64,000 nucleotides of DNA from Uloborus plumipes (GCA_038373865.1 JAXGGA010001646.1:80914-144913), one strand, 5' to 3'; counted from the first letter of the stretch, positions 22,062 to 34,068 are shown. A program made the numbers and translations. The notes: a model not told the origin generated them from the letters alone.

Positions 22062-23368
22062 CTAGCTGTGGGGCCCGGCGTTGCACGGGCTTTAAAGTAG
22101 TGATGAAAATTTAAATAAACTACTCGCCGTCAAGGCGGTATATAATGACATATAACCGCCAAGGCAGCTCGCCTTTAAAGTAGCGAGGAAAGTTTCAGCA
22201 AACTACTCGCCGCCAAGGCGGCTCGCCTTTAAAGTAATAAGGAAACTTAAAACAAATTACTCGCCGCCAAGGCGGCTCGCATTTAAAGGAGGGAGAAAAG
22301 TTTTAGCGAAACCGGTTTCAAAAAACTACTCCCCGATAAAGCGGCTCGCTAAAAAATCTTTCCCGCATAAAAAAGTCAATCGCATTATTTGCAAATGCTT
22401 CCTCAGGAATAAAAACAATGTCAAGTAGCACATATTTAACACTCTCCCTAATAAACAAATACAATTCCCTACCAAAAACAAATATTTCCAAGCCGCTCTC
22501 TTCCTGTAACATTAATTGCAAAATTCCGAACAAAAATGTTGTTTTAATATTTAGATCCGCAGCCAAAAAAAATCCCTGCTAAAAACATGAATTACAATTT
22601 AATTTGAAACACATTTTCAAAATGGTACCAGAAAAAAAATATAAGCCATTAAGTATGCAGGAATTCAAGTGAAACACGGACGATCGCATTATTTGCCTTG
22701 TTGAAACGCCGTAAAATGAAATGCTTTTAAGAAACGAAATGAAGAAAAGGACACCAACAATGAATTTAAAAGATGTCGCCATAGCAACGCAATAAAACGT
22801 TAATAGTTTGATCAGGAAAGAGGTTTTCGAACTCAAAGTTCAAACGCTTGCAACTTTTTTTCTAGTGGAGATAAAAGCTTGGTTCTTCGACTGTAAGTCG
22901 AATCAATTCTGGGGTTAAAAATATCGCTCTATCCAATGGCGTAAAAATCAAAACTGTGGAATAATTAGTTTAATTTTTATTGATGGTTTTAATGAACTAA
23001 GTATTGCAAGAAATCGGGTGAAGCCTTGCAAAAGGCAAGTTTAAAAATTGAATAACTCGTGCTGTGTTTAAGTTAGAGAATCGGAACAAACTGCATAGGA
23101 CGGACAAAATTTTTCTGCTTCCAACGATATATAACATTAATATGTGCAAGTAATTTGTAACCCCAGTATTCGGCGATTTATGAGAAAATTGCCTTGAATT
23201 CGAATAAAAAACGAATCGCTTATCGAATCTTTTCAAACTATAGCCTAGTCTTTCTGGATAAATGGACTATTCAACACAAAAAGAATTTTTCAAATCGCAC
23301 CAGTAGTTCCTGAGATTAGCGCGTTCAAACAAACAAACAAACTCTACAGCTTTATATATTCGTAAAGA
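22062..23368 (-). mobile_element. Helitron, family A copy 2 (1307 bp)
   Basis: Same ends as copy 1: CTAG with the GCCCG...CGGGC hairpin at the left of the plus strand, and TCTTTACGAATATATAAAG read on the minus strand at the right. It lies between host A (22061) and T (23369). It lacks both inserts seen in copy 1 and so provides their empty sites. ORFs shared with the other copies are non-coding shadows. Confidence 0.92.
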
Positions 23369-23721
23369 TTTCACACATTGATAATATTTCGATAATTGGG
23401 AATCTGCTGTGGTTGCCAAATTTTTGGCGATAATTACTTTATTTTGTTGCTCTTTAGTTTATGTTTGCGAAGGAAGTATTTCCCTCGCTTATAAATTGGA
23501 CACAAAGATTTAACGCCAATAGTGAAAGATAACCAGACTTCCAATCACCGAAATCTTCCCTTTTTTGTTTCTAATTTCACACATACGTTTAATACTTGAA
23601 AGTGAAATAATGGGCCAACTGAAAAAAAGCTGCGAAATAATGTGAGAATTCTTATTAAAAAACTCGCCAAATCAACTTCAAAAGCTCCATTAGCATGTAA
23701 CATAATAAGTTTAATAAATAG

Positions 23722-24096
23722 TATCTCCCCAAAAACAACAGTGTTGTAAAAAAATCCCTCGCCAAGAAAACCTTAAATACTCAGCCTTAAAAAGTTATGA
23801 TATCGAGTTTTCCCGCCAAGTTTGTGCCAAACTACAACTAACCTGTATGTATAGTTCTTTTAAATTGTTTTCAGTCTGCCAGGCGGGAAGTTTTTACTCA
23901 TTAAGCAACCACCTCACAAGACAAAGTTTCCCGCCTGGCAGGACAGAAAACAATTTAAAAGAACTATACATACAGGTCAGTTGTAGTTTGGCACAAACTT
24001 GGCGGGAAAACTCGATATCATAACTTTTTAAGGCTGAGTATTTAAGGTTTTCTTGGCGGGGGATTTTTTTACAACACTGTTGTTTTTGGGGAGATA
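23722..24096. mobile_element. Near-perfect hairpin MITE, about 170-bp arms
   Basis: Arms 23722-23890 and 23929-24096 are complementary from TATCTCCCCAAAAACAACAG inward to CTGCCAGGCGGGAA, around a 38-bp loop. The minus ORF at 23894-24112 is a shadow of the right arm. The superfamily is unclear because no clear target duplication is seen. Confidence 0.85.
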
Positions 24097-24443
24097 GCAC
24101 ATGTTTTTGCATTAATATTACTTCTTTGCCTGTTTTTTTTTTTTCTCTTCAAAATTTACTTTGCATGTTTTTCTTCCCTTCAACATTTTTCTTGGCGGTC
24201 CGACATCTGTGGTTTTCTTGGCAGCATGCATTTGGTGAAGATCCCTTTTAAAAGCCTTATGCAATAAAATCAATTACAAATATTTTATTTGTTAACAAAT
24301 AGAAACTGGCAACAGATGAAATTATAAACCATTGAGTTTTCTTTCCTCGTGGCCCAACAATGAAAACATAAATGCTCAGATGTTGAACAGAGCTAGTAGA
24401 TAGAAATCGGACCAATTTTAAGCATTAATAACTCCGGGGTGCG

Positions 24444-24968
24444 ATGACCCCGGGGGGTAAATTTTGGGAAAATGTCCTCAATGTCTCATCGAGAATATTC
24501 ATACCAAAAATCAACACTAAAGACCCCCGGGGAGAAACGATACGGAAAATAAAAACGAGGGGGGAGGGAGCGGGGGGTCGAAAAACCCCCTATGCCGAGC
24601 TTTGGGACAAAATAAATGTGGGTGCAAAAGCAGAGCTCAATCCGAGTTACCGTTTAGTCTGGACCCCTGTCAAACAATTTTTAAAAAGTGCGAAAAATAG
24701 CGATTTTATAACATATATCACCCCTCCCCCTGAGGGTCCTGGATGTTTTGCTTTAGTATGTGCCGTCAGGGGCCGCTGGAGATTGAGTATACCAAAAATG
24801 AACTCTAAGGATCTTTATGGGGCTGAGATACAGAGGGGTGAAAACCCCGGTTTGGTTACTCGCGTAAACAGTCTTAGTCGCTCTTTTACATTTTTATTGG
24901 CGACGGAAATTTCTTGGCGGCTTGTGTTTGGTTTTCTTGGCGGGGCGGGACGCTCCCGCGTCCCGTGA
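24444..24968 (+). other. 174-codon ORF in a GC-rich patch, probably not a gene
   Basis: The longest non-retroelement ORF in the window. Its peptide contains a weak internal duplication (IFIPKINTKDPRGETI and LSIPKMNSKDLYGAEI), reflecting a diverged DNA tandem. Composition is biased by G and C runs. No domain, signal peptide or membrane span is recognised. It sits among mobile elements. It could be a transposon fragment. Confidence 0.25.
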
Positions 24969-24969
24969 T

Positions 24970-25556
24970 ATCGAGCCATTATTATCATTGAAATTTAAAT
25001 TAAAATGCAAAATAAGAGAAAAGAAGTAACCATGAAGACGATGCAAGCTTAAAATTTTAATCTCCGCTTAGGTGGTAAGAAAATACATCGCCAAGTTAAA
25101 AAACGTACCTATAACTGAAACGTACATACTAACAAAGATCTCGGTTATTGAAATATTCTCAAAAGCTTTACGGAGAACAAATTCTTGATGTGCTTTTCAA
25201 GATATTAGTGCCATAGTCATTCCAAAATGTTCATTAAAATGTAAAAAAATCGCCAAATAAATTAATTTGACAATCTAAACTCATCAAAAGTTTTGATGGA
25301 ACTATCGTTCCAAAATCGCCATTTATCGCTCTGCGGTGCCAGTGTCGTTTCATAGTTTAATTATACTTAGAATCAATTAAAATGAAAAATAATTCGCTAA
25401 CTAATTAAAACAAGCCGTTAAAATGCAGAATAAACCAGCAAATCGAACAAGCTATTAAATGACGTTAAAATATAATAAAATAGAATTGAATGCCAAATTG
25501 TAAAATTGTCGCCAACAAATTAAATTTTAATTTTGTCTTTTATTATCTGATTTGTA
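24970..25556. other. AT-rich stretch, nothing recognised
   Basis: Contains several phrases like ATCGCCAAATAAATTAA that recur in this neighbourhood, but no clear unit or gene. Confidence 0.4.
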
Positions 25557-25558
25557 TA

Positions 25559-26208
25559 CAGGGTGTCCACTCCAATCGTGGACCAATAGCTAATTTCTAA
25601 ACCGTTAGAGATAAGCATATAGTTTATTTAGGAAAAAATCTCCAAATTATAAAAGGAATTTTGGGTCGATTCAATGTTTTTCAAAAAATCAAATTTTGAA
25701 AGAGTTACGAAATTTAAATTTTTCTACAGCCCCCCAGTCCTATCAATCATATTTAGTAAAACATTCTTGACGCTGTAACGTTTAAAACTAAAAAAAATTA
25801 CTCTTCTACCACAAAAATTGACCGAGTTATCACGTTTTGAAAAATCAAGATTTTGCATTGTTTCATGACGTTATCGAGAGATCGCTTAAGGGACCGTATG
25901 CGAAATACTTCAAAATCTTGATTTTTCAAAACGTCATAACTCGGTCAATTTTTGTGGTAGAAGAGTGATTTTTTTTTAGTTTTAAACGTTACAGTGTCAA
26001 AAATGTTTTACTAAATATGATTGATAGGACTGGGGGGCTGTATAAAAATTTAAATTTCGTAACTCTTTCAAAATTTGATTTTTTGAAAAACATTGAATGG
26101 ACCCAAAATTCCTTTCATAAGTTGGAGATTTTTTCCCAAATAAACTATATGCTTATCTCTAACGGTTTAGAAATTAGCTATTGGTCCACGATTGGAGTGG
26201 ACACCCTG
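25559..26208. mobile_element. Mariner-like foldback MITE, 650 bp
   Basis: Flanked by TA (25557-25558, 26209-26210). Ends CAGGGTGTCCACTCCAATCG and complement. Arms of about 300 bp are nearly complementary throughout, centred near 25880. The ORF at 26017-26238 is a shadow. Confidence 0.92.
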
Positions 26209-26233
26209 TATAATGTTAGTTACCACAAAATTC

Positions 26234-26260
26234 GATAGATGTCGCTAGGCGACATCTATC
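26234..26260. other. Perfect 12-bp hairpin
   Basis: GATAGATGTCGC, loop TAG, then GCGACATCTATC. A related but disrupted form (AATAGATGTCGG) is at about 29727, within the same type of flanking sequence. Confidence 0.8.
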
Positions 26261-26345
26261 CGTTTTTTTCCCAAGGATTTTGATCAAATGAAACAGCCTG
26301 TATAAAACGCTATCTAGTGAAGCCTTGTTTTAACAGTTGACTACA

Positions 26346-27620
26346 TAGTTGTTTTGCCCATATTTTGGTTAAAATAATTGCTTTTGCTTTGCTTTTTTAG
26401 TCACCCTAGGGCATTTAAAAATTTATACGACCAATCGCCACGGATTTGCACGAAATTCTGGATTAAGTCGATTGGCACTAGATATGTACCCAGATAAAGC
26501 GATTTGATTGCATAACTGTACCTTGGGACAAAATTGCTTGTTTATAGAACAGCGTTTACTGAACAGTTTACTCCAAATGAGTAATAATTTTTTTTGTGTG
26601 TGTAATTGCAGAAATTTCTTGGAGTTCTTCGTATGAAATTCATTTGACGTTCATATTGCAGTACTAATGTACTTTATTTTTTAACCATGCGACAGCGATC
26701 GTCGTTTTCCGATACTAACGCACAAAATACATTATCATAGACTACATAGGCGGCTGGTGCACCAAAAAAGGGGGGGGGGGTCGAAAGAAATAAGGGGAGG
26801 GGTTGAAGGCAACGTCTCTGAAGTTTCTTCCTTTTTTGTGTGTGTGAAATTTGGCTATCTTATAATGTATTTAACATTACTGATTAAATGACTTCTAAAA
26901 AATGCGGAATACGGCCTCAAGAGTCAACCAGGTTGGCTAACAGAGACTTTCCCCTAACGATTAAAAGTTCCAGTTTTATGGAATAACATGAAAAAAGTTA
27001 GAATTTTAGCTTATTTTTGGAATTTTCAGCTTTTATTTCGGTGAAATAAATCAATCTACTCAGCAACAAATCATTTTTCACTCGATCATTCTTTTTGACC
27101 GTGATAAGTGAGAGGGGCAAGGTCCTTTTACTTTTAAATGTGAGGGGGCAGACGCCCCCCTGTACGAGCCACTTATGATAGGCTATGAGCTTTTCCAGGA
27201 CACTAACCTTTAGGAACCGGGCGGTACACATGTTGTACCATATGTCTTTTTTCTTCAGAGGACAGGGTTAAATTTTCACCCGGAGCCGGGGATTTTTTCG
27301 AGGTTTCATGAGTCTGGTAGGACAGTTTGTACCTTCTCTTTTCAATGGAAAAGAAATCTGTGGTTCAACTGTCGTACTACCTGGGTCGAAAGAAAAATTT
27401 CCAAAAAACAGCCCGGATCCAAAAGGCTAATGTCGTATACGTTCGAACAATGCCGTTTGTCAGGCCATTCTTGTCGGACAGCACCGTCGTGCCTTTTGAA
27501 TCGGGCCGACATTCCGTTTGCTTTGTTTCTTGAAAGAGAGCAATGGCATACGAAATAAAATCTGTTGAAAGGGAAAGCAAAAGCAATCGACGACCACACA
27601 ACAGTCACTTATTGTTGTTA
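26346..27620. other. Stretch without recognised gene
   Basis: Mixed AT-rich sequence with G runs near 26770-26810. The opposed ORFs at 27327-27608 overlap each other on both strands and show no domain. Nothing supported. Confidence 0.5.
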
Positions 27621-27625
27621 TACAA

Positions 27626-27995
27626 TGCAAAAAATAAGCTGTCGTTTTTACAGTATAATACTGGCGGCAGAAGTTCCAGTTTGAAACTGAAAAGTACAGT
27701 AATAAACTGTGAAACTAGCTATTTTACAGTTTATTACCGTGAAACTAGTAATTTTACAGTTTATTACTGTACAACTAGCGGCATTATACTGTAAAAACAA
27801 CAGTATAATACTAGTAGTATAGGTTCAGTTTAAAACTGTAAAATGCACAGTAATAAACTATTAAAACTAGCAATTTTAGATTATTACAGTAAACTAGCAA
27901 TTTCACAGTAAACTGCTAAAAAATTAGCAATTTCACGGTTTAATACTATAAAATTAGTTGCATTATACTTTAAAAACAGCATCTATTTTTTAGTG
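27626..27995. repeat. TACAG-family repeat, copy 1
   Basis: Built from CAACAGTATAATACTGGCRG, GGTTCCAGTTTAAAACTG, CAGTAATAAACTGTAAAACT, palindromic TTTTACAGTTTATTACTG, and AGCTGTATTATACTGTAAAA. Left end GCAAAAAATAAGCTG; right end CATCTATTTTTTAGTGTA. Two units. ORFs are shadows. Confidence 0.92.
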
Positions 27996-28494
27996 TAATA
28001 TTACCGTTAAGTGTCGTTAAATGGAAAAGTGCTCTATGACGTAATACAATTCGTCTGATATAAACGTAGTATAGCCAGTTGAGGATCTAGAGTCATTAAA
28101 CACAAAACAAATGTCTCACATTATTTTTTATTATACAATATATTTCCCAACAACGATCTACAAAAAAAAAGAAAAAGTCACTGATGTTTTGAAGGTACAC
28201 GTGCTTGTAGAAATGTTCTTTTCCACAGAATGGGTTTCGATGATTTGGCACTGTAAGGAGCAGTATTTCGCGCGGCAAAATTTGAACCCAGAAAGAAACA
28301 TATCATGAATTCAGGTCGAAGATGACAGTAAAGCACTCCCGCAGAGTTTTTGAATATTTCTGGGAAAACAACTTTTGATCGCTTCTCTTTTGCAGACCTT
28401 TCTTGTTGAAGTGTATTGTTAAAGTAAAATGAATCTTGCGCCTATCTTCATTTCACTGAAAAATGTAAGCTCAATTTGCCTTACAGTGTGCCTA

Positions 28495-28583
28495 CACTGT
28501 AAAAAAACAGATGTTGTTTTTACAGTACAATGGAGCTAATTTTACAGTACTAAATTGTAAAATTGCTAGTTTACAATTTAGTA
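28495..28583. repeat. TACAG-family repeat, truncated copy 2
   Basis: Left terminus (ACACTGTAAAAAAACAGATG) and part of one unit, ending abruptly at CCCGGGGACC. Confidence 0.85.
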
Positions 28584-29039
28584 CCCGGGGACCGAGCCCA
28601 CTCGGTTAAAAAAAAAAAAGAGGTTTGTAAACTCGTGTTTTTTTCTAAAATGCGAAGTACTTATTTAGATAAACTTGAAAAGCATTTTTAAGCCTTTGGT
28701 TGCAATTACGCATTTAAAACAGCCGTAATTTGTTTTAAAAAACACAACTTTATTTAACATTTTGAAGCAAAAATGGGACACCGGTGTCCCACTGAATGAA
28801 ACACCGATTTCCCATGAATATTTTACCTTTTACGCAGAAAGGGACACCACTGTTCTGTGCTGTATTACATAACCAGAAAATTATTAAAATGCTAAATATA
28901 ATATTTTCCTCTTATTTTACCGTAAATTAATGCAGAGTAATGAACAAAGTATGAAAAATACGTTGATAAAAATTCTGCGTCAAAGGGTTAATCCATGCTC
29001 ACCGTAAAATCACACCCAATTTCATTTCATTTGGCGCCG
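28584..29039. other. AT-rich stretch with a 16-bp palindrome
   Basis: Contains GGGACACCGGTGTCCC, a perfect palindrome, at 28775-28790, with GGGACACC repeated at about 28851. No gene. Confidence 0.6.
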
Positions 29040-29425
29040 AAGGCGCGGGAGGGGTTGATGAGAATATATGCAGAGTCCCTGTTCTCCAGTACGCATTTAG
29101 TCCAGTTGGTTTTGACTTTCACTTCACTTGACACTCCAAGGTTCCCCCCGTACATACCACAACTCGTGGTTTAACCGGGATGGGGCCTTGAAGAGCGCTC
29201 TGTTCATTTTTGAACAGACCCAAGGGCCGAGCAGACCCTTGGCCCAGCATCCCCCTGAGGTATCGTTTCACTTGAAGGATTTTATGACCACGAACATTTT
29301 TAACGTCCCCCAGCCACCATTTATGAAGACTGTGGATCTTTGATCAGCTGGGCTTCCTCTATATGATCGGCCCGGGACCCTCCGGTTACGAGTCCGACGA
29401 CTTACCGATCGGACTACAAAATCCA
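29040..29425 (-). repeat. Candidate tRNA-derived SINE
   Basis: Read on the minus strand from about 29420 it begins GTAGTCCGATCGGTAAGTCG, close to a pol III A box. It then reads ACCGGAGGGTCCCGGG, resembling a T-arm/B box that degrades at its end. About 300 bp of unrelated body follows. The short ORFs across it are not coding. Cloverleaf folding is incomplete, so it is not a tRNA gene. Confidence 0.5.
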
Positions 29426-29550
29426 AAACTTTATCTAAATACAAAATTTTATCAAAATCGTTTGAGCCGTTTTCGAGATCCGAAATATATATATACAAGA
29501 ATTGCTCGTCTAAAGATATTAGATGTAATTTTGTTTCTAAACTTAATATT
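29425..29550 (+). repeat. RTE-like LINE end, copy 1
   Basis: TTTATCTAAATACAAAATTT, GAGCCGTTTTCGAGATCCGA, a TATATA run and AAGAATTGCTCGTCTAAAG. The same module recurs at 30045-30170. Resembles short 3' fragments of RTE-type LINEs; assignment tentative. Confidence 0.45.
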
Positions 29551-30044
29551 TTAAGAATGAGTTTCATATTTATTGATTTTTTACCTGAAATATCTTACTA
29601 AACACTCTTGAGGAGGAAAAAAAGTATTTTAAAACTAACTATAACACTTTTATACTCAATTTTGAAATCGCACTTGAAAAGTAAAGTAATCTGATTTTTA
29701 TATACTGTAAGTTACCATAAAATTCAATAGATGTCGGTGGACAATTACCACTGCTTTTATCCCAACAGCTTGTTATCTAATGAAGCCTTGCTTTAACGTT
29801 TCAAAAACAATAACAATTTAACGTTGCCAAATACCATAATTTGAACTTGCGCTGATGTGATTAAATATGAAATCCAATTGTTATAACAAAACGTGGTCGC
29901 CACGGAAACATTAATAATGAAAGTAATCATAAAGAAAATGGCGCAATAAAAGCTTCTCAAACTTTCAATGAAGGCACAAAAAAACGGGGTTTTTTGTGAA
30001 AACTCGCGTTTTTACAGAAAAAAACGCCGACGTAGATGAACTCA

Positions 30045-30170
30045 TAAACCAAAACTCTATCTAAATACAAAATTTTATCGAAATCGTTAGAGCCGTTTTC
30101 GAGATCCGAAAAATAAATAAATAAATATATAAATATATATACAAGAATTGCTCGTTTAAAGGTATTAGAT
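30045..30170 (+). repeat. RTE-like LINE end, copy 2
   Basis: Same module as 29425-29550, ending AAGAATTGCTCGTTTAAAGG. An AAAT run replaces the TA run. Abuts a TACAG-family copy. Confidence 0.45.
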
Positions 30171-31010
30171 TACTGCGCATTTTACAGTTTTAAAATGGAA
30201 CCTCGGCTGCCAGTATTATACTGTAAAAACAACAGCTTATTTTTAGAAATGTACTAAAGTCCCTTCCAACTCCCACAGCTTCAAAACGGTAGCTGCTATA
30301 TTCATAACAGTTACAAAAAGACATAGTAAAGTAATCGTACGCCGCTGCATAAAACCACCCATGGTGCCATCTGGTAAGGAAAAAGGGAGTTAGCTTACCT
30401 ATCTTGAAAACAAATCGAGATGTGGTAAAGAAGTCATTTACAAAGTACCACAGCATCACTGAATCAGTAGCGCATGCCTACCTTGCAATACGAAGGTACA
30501 ACTTTTACGAATATAGCAGCAGCCGTTTTAAAGTTAAGAGAGAGTGGGAAGGGACTTTCAGTGGGTACTTTGTACAGCTAAAAATAAATGACTGCCTCAC
30601 GGCTTTTCTTGCAGTTTTACATTTGAACCAAAACTGTTTGCAATCGACCGATTGATTACACGGTACAAAATACAGAGATTCCAGTTTAAAACTAAAAACA
30701 CAGTAATAAACTGCAAAACTAGCAATTTTACAGTTTACTTCTGTAGAATGAGCAATATTACCATAAAATTAGCTGTATTATACAGTAAAAACAACCATAT
30801 CATACTCGCAGCAGAGGATCCAGTTTAAAACTGTAAAATGCACAGTAATAAACTGAAACCAGAGATTTTAGTTTATTATACTGTAAACTAGCAATTTTAC
30901 AGTCTACTACTTTAAAATTCACAATTTTACAGTTTATTACGGTAAAATTACAGTAAAATTATATGTATTATACTGTAAAAACAACCTCCATTTTTTACAG
31001 TGTAGAGTCT
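30168..31010. repeat. TACAG-family repeat, copy 3 (interrupted)
   Basis: Family phrases at 30178-30240 and 30680-31010, separated by the small TIR element at 30254-30562 and some flanking sequence. The right end reads CCTCCATTTTTTACAGTGTA. Confidence 0.85.
30254..30562. mobile_element. Small TIR element within TACAG copy 3
   Basis: AAAGTCCCTTCC at the left and GGAAGGGACTTT at the right. Inverted similarity continues inward (AAAACGGTAGCTGCTATATT against AATATAGCAGCAGCCGTTTT). No ORF of note. Superfamily not assigned. Confidence 0.75.
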
Positions 31011-31064
31011 CTAAGTTTGACTAATTAACTGCTTAAATAATGTGCATTTCAGGACAATACACCT

Positions 31065-31066
<2 letters not shown>

Positions 31067-31098
<32 letters not shown>

Positions 31099-31111
31099 AA
31101 AAAAAAAAAAA
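31067..31111. repeat. CT microsatellite followed by poly-A
   Basis: About 15 CT dinucleotides then a run of about 15 A. Confidence 0.95.
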
Positions 31112-31478
31112 GAAGTTTGAAACGATTAAAATGACGATGTTTTTCTTTTATGTAAGATGCAAATACAGTTACATCGAAGAGTTAAGAGTAAGAAGCTCTG
31201 TTTAAATGAAAGATTAATTCTCCAGACTGAAAAGACACTTGATTTTGCTATTACTAAACCTCCTCCCCGCCTTCAAGCATGCAAGCGAGGACTAATTCTT
31301 CTTTCCCTCACTCACGAACATGCTAAGTAAAGATTAAAACTCCCCCTCTTTCGCAAAAGATAATCAAATATTGAAGTATGAAGACAAGAAAGATAACGCC
31401 AACTAAGTACACACACATATTTGAATGAAAACTGCTAGTCCAACGTCGAAAAAACAACCCATCTGGCTCTTCAATATA
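31112..31478. other. Stretch without recognised feature
   Basis: AT-rich; no gene or repeat that I can support. Confidence 0.5.
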
Positions 31479-31654
31479 CAGTCGACGCTCGATATAAAGA
31501 CCATCTCCGTTCCAAAGAAATAGGTCTTTATAATGGGTGGTCGCTATAACAGGTAGAATTTTTGTGTTTCGGGAATCAAGTTGGGTCTTTTCCCACTGGT
31601 CTTTATAATGGCATAGTCTTTATAACGTGTGGTCGTTCTAACGAGCGTCGACTG
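31479..31654. mobile_element. Pogo-like MITE, copy 1 (176 bp)
   Basis: CAGTCGACGCTCGATATAAA at the left, its complement at the right, flanked by TA (31477-31478, 31655-31656). The phrase GGTCTTTATAAxG recurs through it. A second copy is at 61236-61409. Confidence 0.9.
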
Positions 31655-32784
31655 TATCTTTCCCTTCTTGTAAGCAGCATGCAGGGTGTCTGGCAGCCGA
31701 GAGTGGTTGCGTTTTTTGGAACTACTTTGATATAAGCCCCAAATCGAGAATTTGGCAACTTTTTTTTCTCGCCAAGCAATAAACCTGTTGCCACAAAAAT
31801 TATTGCCACAAAACTTCAAAAAAATAAACTCAAAAAACGGTACAAATGCAAGAAAATACTAAATTTGGCAACAGCAAAAACCTAAATTAGCTGTAAAAAC
31901 CTAAATTGGCAACACCAAAATAGGAAACAGCAACCCTAAAGAGTCCGTAGGGAGTTCCAGATTTGGCGAGTAATTTTTTGGGGGGTATATCAAAGTTATA
32001 CCCGTTTTTTATTGCGCATCACATTTTTGCTGGTAAAAACTGATTTTTTTTAAACCTTTTGTGTATTTAGAAACTTAAACCAGTCGTAAGTGTGTCATGT
32101 AATGTATCGATGGAAAGCTCTTTCTCCTGCCCACACAATGCTTTTTGAATTTTTATTCTACTATAATAAGAAAAGTTGCATGTAAAAACTTTTTTTTTTT
32201 TTTTTTTAACAGCTCTGTATTTCGTACAATATTTGGAGCATAAATCTAAAACCTGGCAAGATTACTTATTTTGTCATAGGAGCAGGGGCGCCCCGAACTA
32301 AAATTTTTGAAAGGGGGAAAATTGAAGTTTCAATTTCACCGCATGATAAAATACAAGCATGCATTCATGTTGTACATGCATAACATTTAGTGAGAAAAAA
32401 CATGAGGCATCTTTTAAAAAACAATTCTAAAAACTGAAAAGAACAAATAGTCTCAATGTTGCAGTTTGTTGTCTTCAAATTGCCAAATCGTCGGGAAAAT
32501 GTTCCGAATACAGAAATTATGGGGAGATCACAGTGACCTCCCATCGGGGCGCTCCTGCATAGGAGTCCTTTACACCATTTTTTTTTTTCTTAAATCAAAA
32601 ATGGTGAGGTCAATACGCAGTACAAAACGCAACCACGCTCGGTCGCCAGATTACCACGCAAGTTGCTCAGAAGAGTATGGAGAAAGGTAGTTAAAGAGCC
32701 AAACGTCTTAAAATGGCTGTTTTTTCGCCGTTGCTAGCTCTTTGACTATAATCAAATACTGAAATAAAAAGGCACGAAAGGTAA
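31655..32784. other. Stretch without recognised gene
   Basis: AT-rich with T runs. Overlapping short ORFs on both strands at 31544-31819 overlap the MITE edge and are not supported. Confidence 0.5.
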
Positions 32785-33200
32785 TCCTAGCAGCATAATC
32801 TCATCGGCCGATGATCGGCCATTCCTCGAAACCCGATGAAATTCTCATCGGCCGATGATCGGATTCGATGAGTTCTCATCGGGAATTGCTCCAATATGTC
32901 TCATCGGCCAAACAGAATCCGAGCAGCAAAATCCGATGTGTTTTGCTCGAAATACGATGAGATTTTGAGCAATTTACGAGCAGTGCAGTCCCGTGCCGAT
33001 GATTTTAGGATCTAATTTGGATATTCGGCTTTTTTTCATCGGGAAAGTGGATCGGAAGGATGTCGCTTTCCGATGAAGAGTAGCTCATCGAAAACCCTGC
33101 TCGGATACTGATCGGAACGATGTCATCGTGCGTTACAGGATCAGTTTACGAGGAGTTCGATGATCGGTCGAGCAAAATCCGATGAGTTGATGCTACTTGG
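32785..33200. mobile_element. MITE with reiterated CGATGA/TCATCGG phrase
   Basis: Ends are CCTAGCAGCATAATCTCATC at the left and GATGAGTTGATGCTACTTGG at the right, an imperfect inverted pair. About fifteen occurrences of CCGATGA, TCATCGG or GATCGG fill about 410 bp. Its end motif (CCYARGTAGC) is shared with the element at 39714-41425. Confidence 0.75.
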
Positions 33201-33494
33201 GAACGCCAACTAAGTCCATATACATAATTGAATGAAAACCGCTTACACCTGTCTTAGAGCTCTCTTGGAAAGGACTCTTCTTTAGTGTATAGCTTGGGAG
33301 GAACGATAGAAATTTATTAATGAAGTCAGGTTCAATAGCTTGCCAATCTGAACAATGTTGATTTGATTTGTCCAAAGATAAACTGTACTACTAAGGAGAG
33401 CGGAAGAAGGAAATGTTCGAGAAATTAAACTCGCAACAGCTGTTTTCATCAGAATATATGTGGTATGCTGATATTGCTGACTTCCAATATTTAC
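33201..33494. other. Short stretch without recognised feature
   Basis: No gene or repeat supported. Confidence 0.4.
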
Positions 33495-33878
33495 ACCGCA
33501 AAAAATGAACTATAATTGTTTAGACAGTATAATACTGGCAGCCGAAGTTCCAATTTAAAACCGTAAAATGCACCGTAATAAACTGTAAAACTGGCAATTT
33601 TAGCTTCTTACTGTAGAGTTAGCAATGCTACAGTTTATTGCCGTAAAATTTAACTGTATTATACTGTAAAAACAACAGTATAATACTGGCAGCAGAGGTT
33701 CCAGTTTAAAACTGTAAAATGCACGGTAATAAACTGTAAAATTACTAATTTTATAGTTTATTACTGTAAAATTGGCAATTTCACATTTTAGTACTGTAAA
33801 ATTAGCAATTTTTACAGTTTATTACTACAAAATTAGCTGTATTATACTGCAAAAACAACATTCATTTTTTACAGTGTA
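33495..33878. repeat. TACAG-family repeat, copy 4
   Basis: Two units bounded by ACACCGCAAAAAATGAAC and ATTCATTTTTTACAGTGTA. It lies directly downstream of IMMP2L. TTTATT at 33818-33823 gives AATAAA on the IMMP2L strand, about 250 nt after the stop codon. Confidence 0.92.
33818..33823 (-). promoter_or_regulatory. Candidate poly(A) signal for IMMP2L
   Basis: AATAAA on the minus strand, 246 nt past the stop codon. It is the first canonical hexamer I found downstream, and it lies inside a TACAG-family unit. Transcript data would be needed to confirm use. Confidence 0.4.
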
Positions 33879-34068
33879 CCAACTCAAATTTTTTCTGTAC
33901 TAAGTACAGTCCCCGTACTTTTTACAATCCATTCACGCGATTTTTTTTGCAAGGACAGTCATCACAATAGCAGACATCCTGCTGGAAACAATACGATTGG
34001 TCCACCCCTGCCACGTGATCGGAGTGCGGTTGCATTTTCTACGACGTTTTTTTCGGTGGGGCTTTTTT

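Larger units (their letters stand above)
21231..26345. mobile_element. Possible 5.1-kb TIR element hosting several inserts
   Basis: The left edge (AACCAAGGCTTCACTTAGATA, then GCGTTTTATACAGGCTG) matches the complement of the right edge near 26290-26340 (AAACAAGGCTTCACTAGATA, then GCGTTTTATACAGGCTG). Partial ends of the same type occur near 29755-29810 and 56090-56190. Inside lie Helitron copy 2, a hairpin MITE, a GC-rich ORF and a mariner-like foldback. No transposase recognised. It could instead be two solo copies in opposite orientation. Confidence 0.45.

Noticed and set aside
24444..24968. 174-codon ORF as a host gene
   Set aside because: Low-complexity composition, diverged internal duplication and no recognised domain; kept only as a low-confidence entry.
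29360..29425. tRNA gene
   Set aside because: T-arm region is broken and no full cloverleaf closes; a SINE head fits better.
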